DNA from: JBFGFG01 sp041627475
GTDB taxonomy: Bacteria; Actinomycetota; Nitriliruptoria; Nitriliruptorales; Nitriliruptoraceae
Direction of reading: 5' to 3'
DNA length: 11,836 nt
Assembly: GCA_041627475.1 (NCBI GenBank)
Contig: JBFKQZ010000079.1
Coordinates: forward strand, 1 to 11,836
The notes under the pieces were generated by a model. The model had not been told where the DNA came from. It searched no databases and was given only the letters and a program-made list of their open reading frames with translations. Position numbers and translations under genes: made by a program. The number at the start of each line of letters is the position of its first letter. Position 1 is the stretch's first letter. Below are positions 6,395-11,836 of the stretch, piece after piece.

Positions 6395-7157
6395 CCTGCG
6401 TGGCCTGGGAACGACCGTGGACCTGCGTCCCGCGCGCCGGGGGCGGCTGCTCGTGCCGCTGCTCGCGGGCGTGCTCGTGCTCGGTGCGGTCGGTGCGCGG
6501 CTGTCCGACGACGCCGACCCGCCGCTCGACGAGGTCGTCGCCGGCGACACGTCGACGATCGCGGCCGACCCCGTCCCGGACGAGCCCGAGGAGGTCGCGG
6601 AGGCGCCCGCGCCCGTCCTGCCCGTGCTCGGCCGCGTCGGCTCGCTGCTGGTGCACCTCCCGGCCAGCGAGGCGATCCTGGTCAGCTACCACGAGGCGTC
6701 GTTCCCCGAGGCGCAGACGGTCACCCCGCTGGGTCCGCTGGCGCTCAACGAGAACCCGACCCGCTCGCTGGTCAGCGAGGACCACCCCGACGGGCTGCCG
6801 TTCCACGTGCAGGTCTCGCGCGGGCGGTCCAACGCGTCGACCAGTGCGGTCGACGTCGTGCTGGCACCGGGGGAGGAGGTCCGCGCCCCGGTCAGTGGCA
6901 CCGTGACCGAGGTGCGGCCCTACCAGCTGTACGGCACCCACGAGGACGTGCGGGTGGAGCTGCAGCCCGACGACAGTCCGTTCGCGGTCGTGCTGATCCA
7001 CGTCGAGGACGTGGTCGTGCGGGCCGGGGACCGGGTCGAGGTCGGCGACGTGCTCGCTGGCGGCGCGCGGATGTTCCCCTTCGGTGCCGTGGTCGACCGC
7101 CAGACCGAGCCGGAGCGGTACGGCCACGTCCACATGGAGATCAAGGCGCCCGCGTGA
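6384..7157 (+). CDS. membrane-anchored M23/LytM-like peptidase-fold protein
   Basis: A 257-residue protein with a basic N-terminus, one hydrophobic segment (about 22-38), an acidic Pro/Glu-rich linker (42-78) and a C-terminal LytM-like domain, so it should be anchored in the membrane with its domain outside. M23 features are TSAVDVVLAPGEEVRAPVSGTV (residues 153-174, key Asp157), the central IHVED (His206), VRAGDRVEVGDVLAGG (212-227) and the terminal GHVHMEI (His248, His250). The first zinc-ligand position of M23, four before the Asp, is Thr153 instead of His, so catalysis may be lost or use another ligand. GTG 6384 was chosen because GAGGAGG (6368-6374) precedes it by 9 bases; GTG 6417 is the alternative. 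It overlaps recN by 11 bases and sits where actinobacteria usually carry steA and mctB-type genes. Confidence 0.7.
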   Translation: MPSDLRGLGTTVDLRPARRGRLLVPLLAGVLVLGAVGARLSDDADPPLDEVVAGDTSTIAADPVPDEPEEVAEAPAPVLPVLGRVGSLLVHLPASEAILVSYHEASFPEAQTVTPLGPLALNENPTRSLVSEDHPDGLPFHVQVSRGRSNASTSAVDVVLAPGEEVRAPVSGTVTEVRPYQLYGTHEDVRVELQPDDSPFAVVLIHVEDVVVRAGDRVEVGDVLAGGARMFPFGAVVDRQTEPERYGHVHMEIKAPA

Positions 7158-7196
7158 CCCGACGCGTGCCTGCTCGCTCCGACGCGGGCAGGGGGC

Positions 7197-7202
7197 TACC
7201 GT
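7197..7202 (+). promoter_or_regulatory. candidate -10 element for pyrG
   Basis: TACCGT (TANNNT), 99 bases upstream of the pyrG ATG. Transcription would begin near 7208-7210, right at the first leader hairpin. No convincing -35. Confidence 0.35.
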
Positions 7203-7207
7203 CGAAC

Positions 7208-7224
7208 GGACCGCTCCGCGGTCC
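7208..7224 (+). other. perfect hairpin at the presumed 5' end of the pyrG leader
   Basis: GGACCGC (7208-7214) pairs with GCGGTCC (7218-7224) around TCC. Its placement 5 bases after the candidate -10 would put it at the very 5' end of the pyrG mRNA, where it could stabilise the transcript or act in regulation. Confidence 0.35.
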
Positions 7225-7248
7225 CACTGGGGTTGACCACCACCGGGC

Positions 7249-7272
7249 CAGACGGCCGGACAGACGGCCGGC
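7249..7272 (+). repeat. 12-bp tandem repeat in the pyrG leader, also able to form a hairpin
   Basis: CAGACGGCCGGA (7249-7260) is followed immediately by CAGACGGCCGGC (7261-7272), differing only in the last base. The core CGGCCG is self-complementary, so 7253-7258 can pair with 7265-7270 around GACAGA. Nearby GGCC copies at 7246-7249 and 7270-7273 offer competing pairings. It ends 18 bases before the pyrG ribosome site (AGGAGA, 7291-7296). Confidence 0.5.
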
Positions 7273-7301
7273 CACCCCTCGCCGAGACCCAGGAGAAGTG
7301 C

Positions 7302-9026
7302 ATGACGCGCTCCCGCGAACCGAAGTTCGTCTTCGTCACGGGGGGTGTCTCCTCCGCACTGGGCAAGGGGATCACCGCCGCGTCGCTCGGTCGGCTGCTC
7401 AAGGCGCGCGGCCTGAAGGTCGTGCTGCAGAAGCTCGACCCCTACATCAACGTCGACCCGGGCACGATGAACCCGTTCGAGCACGGCGAGGTCTTCGTCA
7501 CCGACGACGGCGGCGAGACCGACCTCGACCTCGGGCACTACGAGCGGTTCCTCGACGACTCGCTGCACCGCGGGTCGAGCGTCAGCTCGGGCCAGATCTG
7601 GCAGGCGGTCATCAACAAGGAGCGCCGGGGCGACTACCTCGGCAAGACCGTCCAGGTGATCCCGCACATCACCAACGAGATCAAGGACCGCGTGCTCGCG
7701 GTGGCCACGGACGTCGACGTCGTGATCACCGAGGTCGGCGGCACGGTCGGTGACATCGAGGGCCTGCCCTTCCTCGAGGCCGTCCGCCAGATGCGCCACG
7801 ACGTCGGCCGCGACCGCATCTGCTACGTCCACTGCGCGCTGGTGCCCTACATCCCGGCCGCCAACGAGCTGAAGACCAAGCCTGCGCAGCACTCGGTGCG
7901 TGAGCTGCGCAGCGTCGGCATCCACCCCGACGTGCTGGTCCTGCGCAGCGACCGTGAGCTTGACGACGGCCTGCGCGAGAAGGTGGCGCTGCAGTCGGAC
8001 GTCGACGAGGACGCGGTCATCTCCGCGGTCGACTCCGCCTCGATCTACGAGGTCCCGCTCGCGATGCGTGACGCCGGGCTGGACCGGGTCGTCGCGCGTC
8101 GCCTGCACCTGCCGGACCCCGAGGGCGTGGACCTCGACCTGTCGCACTGGCGTGAGATCGTCAGCCGCGTCCGGACGGTCCAGGCGGGTACCGACGAGGT
8201 CCGGGTCGCACTGGTCGGCAAGTACATCGAACTCCCCGACGCCTACCTGTCCGTCGTCGAGTCCCTGCGGCACGCCGGGCTGCACCACGGTGTGGGCGTC
8301 GAGATCGACTGGGTCAGCGCCGACGACCTCGAGGGCGAGAACGCGGTGCACCGCCTCGCGCGCGCCGACGGCGTGCTCGTCCCGGGTGGCTTCGGCTACC
8401 GCGGTGTCGAGGGCAAGATCGAGGCGGCGCGGGTCGCCCGGGAGCACGAGCTGCCGTACCTCGGCCTCTGCCTCGGTCTGCAGGCCGCCTGCATCGAGTT
8501 CGGCCGCAACGTGGTCGGCCTCGAGGACGCGAACTCCTCGGAGTTCCAGCCCGGCTGTGCGCACCCGGTGATCGACCTGATGCCGGACCAGCACGACGTG
8601 GAGGACAAGGGCGGGACGATGCGTCTGGGTGCGTACCCGGCCAAGCTCGTCGACGGCACCCGCGTGCGTGAGCTCTACGGCGAGCAGGTCGTCTACGAGC
8701 GGCACCGCCACCGCTTCGAGTTCAACAACCGCTACCGGAGCGAGTTCGAGGAGCACGGCCTGGTCTTCAGCGGCCTGTCGCCCGACGACCGGCTCGTGGA
8801 GTTCATCGAGCTGCGCGACCACCCGTACTTCGTCGCCACGCAGGCGCACCCGGAGTTCAAGTCGCGGCCGCACCGGGCCCACCCCCTGTTCGACGGCTTC
8901 ATCGAGGCGGCCATGCAGCGCCGTCGCGAGACGTCCGGCGTGCTCCCGGTCGACCTCGAGCACTTCGGTGCGATCGACGAGACCACCGTCGCAGAGCTGG
9001 AGCAGGCGGCCAGGGTCGGCGAGTGA
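7302..9026 (+). CDS. pyrG: CTP synthase (glutamine-hydrolysing)
   Basis: A 574-residue enzyme converting UTP, ATP and glutamine to CTP, the last step of pyrimidine nucleotide synthesis. The N-terminal synthase domain (1 to about 270) has the P-loop region GGVSSALGKGI (14-24), the block NVDPGTMNPFEHGEVFV (50-66) and DDGGETDLDLGHYERF (68-83), and EVGGTVGDIE (144-153). The C-terminal class I glutamine amidotransferase domain (about 300-545) has the oxyanion glycines PGGFGYRG (361-368), the nucleophile Cys390 in GLCLG, and His516/Glu518 in AHPEF. ATG 7302 has AGGAGA 5 bases upstream. The family length is about 535-590. The last bases overlap the Nudix gene by 4. Confidence 0.98.
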   Translation: MTRSREPKFVFVTGGVSSALGKGITAASLGRLLKARGLKVVLQKLDPYINVDPGTMNPFEHGEVFVTDDGGETDLDLGHYERFLDDSLHRGSSVSSGQIWQAVINKERRGDYLGKTVQVIPHITNEIKDRVLAVATDVDVVITEVGGTVGDIEGLPFLEAVRQMRHDVGRDRICYVHCALVPYIPAANELKTKPAQHSVRELRSVGIHPDVLVLRSDRELDDGLREKVALQSDVDEDAVISAVDSASIYEVPLAMRDAGLDRVVARRLHLPDPEGVDLDLSHWREIVSRVRTVQAGTDEVRVALVGKYIELPDAYLSVVESLRHAGLHHGVGVEIDWVSADDLEGENAVHRLARADGVLVPGGFGYRGVEGKIEAARVAREHELPYLGLCLGLQAACIEFGRNVVGLEDANSSEFQPGCAHPVIDLMPDQHDVEDKGGTMRLGAYPAKLVDGTRVRELYGEQVVYERHRHRFEFNNRYRSEFEEHGLVFSGLSPDDRLVEFIELRDHPYFVATQAHPEFKSRPHRAHPLFDGFIEAAMQRRRETSGVLPVDLEHFGAIDETTVAELEQAARVGE

Positions 9027-9589
9027 CCAGCGAGGGGGAGCGGGGCTGGTTCGAGACGGTGGACAGCCGTGTCGTCCACGAGGGCCACGTCACACTCCGC
9101 GTCGACACGGTGCGCATGCCCGACGGGACCGCGGAACGTGACGTGGCGGTGCCACCGGACGCCGTCGGCGTGGTCGCCCTCGTCGGTGACGACGTCGTGC
9201 TCGTGCGCCAGCATCGGCAGCCCATCGGTGGCACCACGCTCGAACTGCCCGCGGGGGTCATGGACGTCGAGGGGGAGGACCCCCTGGACACCGGTCGCCG
9301 GGAGCTCGCCGAGGAGTGCGGTCTCGCCAGTGACGACTGGTCGGTGCTGACCTCGGTGTACACGTCACCGGGTTGGACGACGGAGCGGGTCACGCTCGTG
9401 CTCGCGCGGGACTGCCGACCCACGGCCCCGCCGCCGGACTTCGAGCCCACGGGCGAGGAGGCGGCGATGGAGGTCGTCCGTCTCCCGCTGTCGGCCGCCG
9501 TGGAGGCAGTCCGTGACGGCACGATCACCGACGTCAAGGCAGCCCTGGGGCTGGTGCTGGTGGCCACGGCGGGTGGACACGGGTCGTGA
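9023..9589 (+). CDS. Nudix hydrolase, ADP-ribose pyrophosphatase type
   Basis: A 188-residue Nudix enzyme, probably hydrolysing ADP-ribose to AMP and ribose 5-phosphate in the cytosol. The Nudix box runs from Gly78 in ELPAGVMD through GEDPLDTGRRELAEECGL (84-101), with REL-AEE-CGL intact and one extra residue between the first Gly and Glu compared with the strict GX5E pattern, a spacing I believe is common in actinobacterial ADP-ribose enzymes. SPGW at 115-118 followed by TER is the substrate-selecting 'SPG' feature of ADPRases, and the C-terminus (DGTITDVKAALGLVL) is also typical. The GTG start overlaps the pyrG stop (GTGA), and its stop overlaps the next start the same way. A Nudix gene occupies this slot in M. 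tuberculosis (Rv1700, from memory). Confidence 0.92.
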   Translation: MTSEGERGWFETVDSRVVHEGHVTLRVDTVRMPDGTAERDVAVPPDAVGVVALVGDDVVLVRQHRQPIGGTTLELPAGVMDVEGEDPLDTGRRELAEECGLASDDWSVLTSVYTSPGWTTERVTLVLARDCRPTAPPPDFEPTGEEAAMEVVRLPLSAAVEAVRDGTITDVKAALGLVLVATAGGHGS

Positions 9590-10440
9590 GCGCCGAGCCC
9601 ACCCACCCGTCCGTGCTGGCCGAGCGCTGGCTGCGGGCGGTCGCCCGGTCGGGGAGGTCGCCGAACACCCTCGAGGCGTACCGGGGCGACATCCACCAGT
9701 ACGTCCGCTTCCTCTCCCGGCTCGGCATCACCGACGTGCGTGACGTGGTCCAGGGCGTCGTGGAGGAGTTCGTCCACGAGTTCGCCAACGAGCCCGGCCG
9801 CACCGGCAAGGTGCGGGCGGACAGCACCGTTGCCCGGGTCGTCTCCGCGGTGCGCATGTTCCACCGGTGGGTCGCCGAGATCGGCCTCACCGTCGAGAGT
9901 GCCGCGGCCGGCGTCCCGCCCCCGCACGCGGTGCGGACCGCACCCACGGTCCTGGACCCGACCGACCTCGCGGACCTGCTGTCGTCGATCGAGGGTGACG
10001 CGCCGATCGACCTGCGTGACCGGGCGGTCCTGTCGCTCCTGGTCGCCACGGGGATCCGGACGGCGGAGGTCGTGGCGCTCGACGTCGCCCACGTCGGCGA
10101 GGACCACCGCCGCCTCGACGTGCCGGGCGACCGGCCGCGACCACTGCCGATCCCGGACCCGCGGGCGCTGCGGGCGTGGCTGGAGCGCGGCCGTCCGGTG
10201 CTCGCGGACGAGGGCGACGACGCCCTGTTCCCCAACTCCCGCGGCCAGCGCATGACGCGACAGGGGGTGTGGCGCATCGTCAGCGAACGGGCGGTGGCCG
10301 CCGGGTTGCCCGCAGGGACGTCGCCGCGGACGCTGCGCAACACGTTCGCCGCGACCGAACGGGCCGCGGGGACCGACGAGCAGACGGTGCTGGAGCTGCT
10401 CGGCCGTGCACCGTGGACCGGACGGGTCGAGGTCGGCTGA
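9586..10440 (+). CDS. xerD: XerD-like tyrosine recombinase homologue lacking catalytic residues
   Basis: A 284-residue protein with the two-domain architecture of XerD: a SAM-like core-binding domain (about 7-102, RSPNTLEAYRGDIHQYVRFL is typical) and a C-terminal integrase fold. It sits in the usual xerD slot after the Nudix gene. Of the six active-site residues only the arginines remain: Arg158 (ATGIRTAE) and Arg251 (PRTLRN). The hairpin lysine is replaced (VPGDRPRPLPI, Asp182), the His of HxxR is Arg248, the LGH histidine is Arg274, and the protein stops 10 residues later, without the Tyr helix. Canonical XerD is about 298 residues. The frame is intact, codon use matches its neighbours, and no other frame before deoA supplies a Tyr segment, so this looks like an old conversion to a non-cutting DNA-binding protein rather than a fresh frameshift. 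True XerCD activity must be encoded elsewhere. The symbol reflects position only. Confidence 0.85.
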   Translation: MSAEPTHPSVLAERWLRAVARSGRSPNTLEAYRGDIHQYVRFLSRLGITDVRDVVQGVVEEFVHEFANEPGRTGKVRADSTVARVVSAVRMFHRWVAEIGLTVESAAAGVPPPHAVRTAPTVLDPTDLADLLSSIEGDAPIDLRDRAVLSLLVATGIRTAEVVALDVAHVGEDHRRLDVPGDRPRPLPIPDPRALRAWLERGRPVLADEGDDALFPNSRGQRMTRQGVWRIVSERAVAAGLPAGTSPRTLRNTFAATERAAGTDEQTVLELLGRAPWTGRVEVG

Positions 10441-10457
10441 GCGGCCCGGCCAGCCTC

Positions 10458-10463
10458 TAGGCT
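10458..10463 (+). promoter_or_regulatory. candidate -10 element for deoA
   Basis: TAGGCT (TANNNT), 29 bases upstream of the deoA ATG and the only such hexamer in this 52-base gap. It overlaps a small AGCC/GGCT inverted repeat (10452-10463). No convincing -35. Confidence 0.3.
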
Positions 10464-10492
10464 CGGGCGTCCCCGACGAGGAGCCAGCGACG

Positions 10493-11806
10493 ATGGCGAC
10501 ACCGCTCGAGGTGCCGGTCCTGATCGGTCGCAAGCGCGACGGCGGGACGCTCACCGCCGACGAGATCACCGCGCTCGTGCGTGGCTACCTCGCCGACGAG
10601 GTCAGCGACGCACAGATGGCCGCGCTGCTGATGGCCGGCGTGTGCAACGGCTTCAGTGACGAGGAGGCCGTCGCCCTGACCGAGGCCTACCTGCGGTCCG
10701 GTGACGTCATCGACCTGTCGGACCTGCGTGGCCCCACGGTGGACAAGCACTCCACCGGCGGGGTCGGTGACACCACGACGTTCGTCGTCGCCCCGCTGCT
10801 CGCGGCCGCAGGCTGTCAGGTCGCCAAGCTCTCCGGGCGGGGGCTGGGGCACACCGGCGGCACGCTGGACAAGCTCGAGTCCATCCCCGGCTTCCGGGTC
10901 GACCTGGATGCCGACGCACTGCACGCGCAGGTCGAGGAGGTCGGTGTCGCGGTGGCGGCCGCGACCGCCGAGCTCGTGCACGCCGACAAGCGCATCTACG
11001 CGCTGCGCGACGTGACCGGGACGGTGCCGTCCGAGGCGCTGATCGCCGCCAGCGTGATGAGCAAGAAGCTCGCTGGCGGTGCCCACCACGTCGTGCTGGA
11101 CGTGAAGGTCGGCGACGGGGCCTTCATGCGGACCGAGGAGGAGGCCGTCGCGCTGGCGCGCCGCTGCGTGGCGATCGGCACCGAGCACGGCCGTCGGACG
11201 AGTGCGCTCGTGACCCGCATGTCGCAGCCGCTCGGTCCCGCCGTCGGCAACGCCCTCGAGGTGGCCGCCGCCGTCGACGTCCTGCGAGGTGAGGGCGGCG
11301 ACCGTCTCCGCGAGGTCAGCCTCGCCCTGGCCGCGGAGGGCCTCGCCCTCACCGGCGTCGAGCCCGACGAAGCACGAGCACGGGTCACCGCGCTGCTCGA
11401 CGACGGCACCGCGCTCGAGGTCTTCCGCCGCTGGATCGCGGCGCAGGGCGGGGACGCCACCGTGGCCGAGGATCCCCGCGCGGTGCTCCCCTCCGCTCCC
11501 GTCGTACAGCACTGGCAGGCACCGGAGGGGGTCGTGCACGGGGTCGCCGCTCGTCGTCTCGGCGAGCTCGCCGGGCGCCTGGGCGCGGGGCGCATGACTG
11601 CCGGCGCCGAGCTCGACCACCGCGTCGGCCTGGTCGTCCACCTCGCGGTGGGAGCGCCCGTGCCGGCGGGACCGTCGATCGAGGTGCACGCGGCGGACGA
11701 GGACGCGGCCGGCGCGGTCCTCGCCGAGCTGCCCGGGCTGGTCGACGTCCGACCCGAGCCGCTGGACGCCCCCGACGTCGTCGTCGCGACCGTCCGGGAG
11801 GCCTGA
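10493..11806 (+). CDS. deoA: thymidine / pyrimidine-nucleoside phosphorylase
   Basis: A 437-residue homodimeric-type enzyme that splits thymidine (or, for PyNP, also uridine) with phosphate to the free base and (deoxy)ribose 1-phosphate, feeding pyrimidine salvage. The phosphate loop KHSTGGVGDTTT is at 85-96, the family signature SGRGLGHTGGTLDKLES at 114-130, and the base-binding residues appear as Arg172, Ser187 and Lys191 (R171/S186/K190 in the E. coli enzyme). QPLGPAVGNALEV (246-258) and the C-terminal domain with LGAGR (363-367) are also present. ATG 10493 has GAGGAG at 10478-10483, 9-base spacing. Length fits both TP (440) and PyNP (about 433), and the sequence alone does not separate them. 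It has its own candidate promoter, and its stop overlaps the next start (TGATG). Confidence 0.95.
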   Translation: MATPLEVPVLIGRKRDGGTLTADEITALVRGYLADEVSDAQMAALLMAGVCNGFSDEEAVALTEAYLRSGDVIDLSDLRGPTVDKHSTGGVGDTTTFVVAPLLAAAGCQVAKLSGRGLGHTGGTLDKLESIPGFRVDLDADALHAQVEEVGVAVAAATAELVHADKRIYALRDVTGTVPSEALIAASVMSKKLAGGAHHVVLDVKVGDGAFMRTEEEAVALARRCVAIGTEHGRRTSALVTRMSQPLGPAVGNALEVAAAVDVLRGEGGDRLREVSLALAAEGLALTGVEPDEARARVTALLDDGTALEVFRRWIAAQGGDATVAEDPRAVLPSAPVVQHWQAPEGVVHGVAARRLGELAGRLGAGRMTAGAELDHRVGLVVHLAVGAPVPAGPSIEVHAADEDAAGAVLAELPGLVDVRPEPLDAPDVVVATVREA

Positions 11807-11836
11807 TGAGCGACTGGACCAGCCCCGACGGGACGC
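11806..11836 (+). CDS. start of a downstream gene, cut by window edge
   Basis: ATG at 11806-11808 shares one base with the deoA stop and gives MSDWTSPDGT before the window ends. The overlap suggests co-translation with deoA, so a nucleoside-salvage gene is plausible, but ten residues are too few to identify it. No strong ribosome site is seen within the deoA end beyond GGGAGG at 11796-11801. Confidence 0.5.
   Translation, partial: MSDWTSPDGT

Noticed and set aside
7233..7238. TTGACC as a -35 box for pyrG
   Set aside because: No TANNNT hexamer stands 15-19 bases downstream; the region there is the GC-rich tandem repeat.
7249..7272. Tandem repeat as a CRISPR unit or mobile-element end
   Set aside because: Only two adjacent 12-base copies with no spacers, no transposase and no target duplication; it fits a leader-RNA feature better.
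6258..8963. A 901-codon open frame on the minus strand opposite recN, the M23-like gene and pyrG
   Set aside because: Long antisense frames are expected in DNA with so few A/T third positions. It has no ribosome site, no recognisable domain, and all three plus-strand genes are certain or probable.
10406..10492. Upstream extension of the deoA frame into the XerD-like gene, possibly the missing Tyr C-terminus reached by a frameshift
   Set aside because: The translation (HRGPDGSRSAERPGQPL...) has no Tyr and no similarity to the XerD C-terminus, and the family start of DeoA is at ATG 10493.
1..11836. tRNA, rRNA, prophage, toxin-antitoxin, secondary-metabolite or defence genes
   Set aside because: None of the intergenic gaps exceeds 144 bases and none has a cloverleaf or conserved RNA core; all genes belong to housekeeping families with uniform composition, with no sign of recent transfer.

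Overview
This window comes from a very GC-rich (about 70% or more by eye, not counted) bacterial chromosome, most likely an actinobacterium. Nearly all codons end in G or C, GTG/TTG starts are common, and genes overlap by 4 or 11 bases. The plus-strand order small ORF - tlyA - nadK - recN - (one gene) - pyrG - Nudix - xerD-like is, as I recall it, the order of the Mycobacterium tuberculosis Rv1693-Rv1701 block. A deep-branching actinobacterium (for example Nitriliruptoria-like) would fit, because the two genes usually found between recN and pyrG (steA and mctB types) are missing, but the class is a guess.

Layout. Minus strand, 1-1871: a DUF1015 protein cut by the window edge and a rhomboid intramembrane protease. 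A 72-base divergent promoter region (1872-1943) separates these from the plus-strand genes. Plus strand, 1944-4625: a RibD-C/DHFR-fold reductase, a 66-residue unknown protein, the rRNA methyltransferase TlyA and NAD kinase; the last three are packed within 1 or -4 bases. A 113-base gap with tandem hairpins and a candidate promoter (4626-4738) leads into recN (DNA repair) and a membrane-anchored M23/LytM-like protein that overlaps recN by 11 bases. A 144-base leader with two hairpins and a tandem repeat precedes pyrG (CTP synthase), which is coupled by 4-base overlaps to an ADP-ribose-type Nudix hydrolase and then to a XerD-like protein. A short gap with a candidate promoter precedes a pyrimidine-nucleoside/thymidine phosphorylase (deoA), whose stop codon overlaps the start of a gene running off the right edge.

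Functional themes are nucleotide and cofactor metabolism (NADP synthesis, CTP synthesis, ADP-ribose clearance, pyrimidine nucleoside salvage), ribosome modification, double-strand-break repair, and membrane or wall proteolysis. No tRNA, rRNA, CRISPR array, insertion sequence or prophage is visible. There is no obvious new multi-gene system. The most unusual object is the XerD-like protein in the usual xerD slot: it has an intact reading frame but lacks the catalytic tyrosine, both catalytic-site histidines and the beta-hairpin lysine, keeping only the two arginines. Secondary points are an M23-like domain with one zinc ligand replaced, a likely CTG start for the rhomboid, and a TANNNT -10-like hexamer in every intergenic gap in the right orientation.
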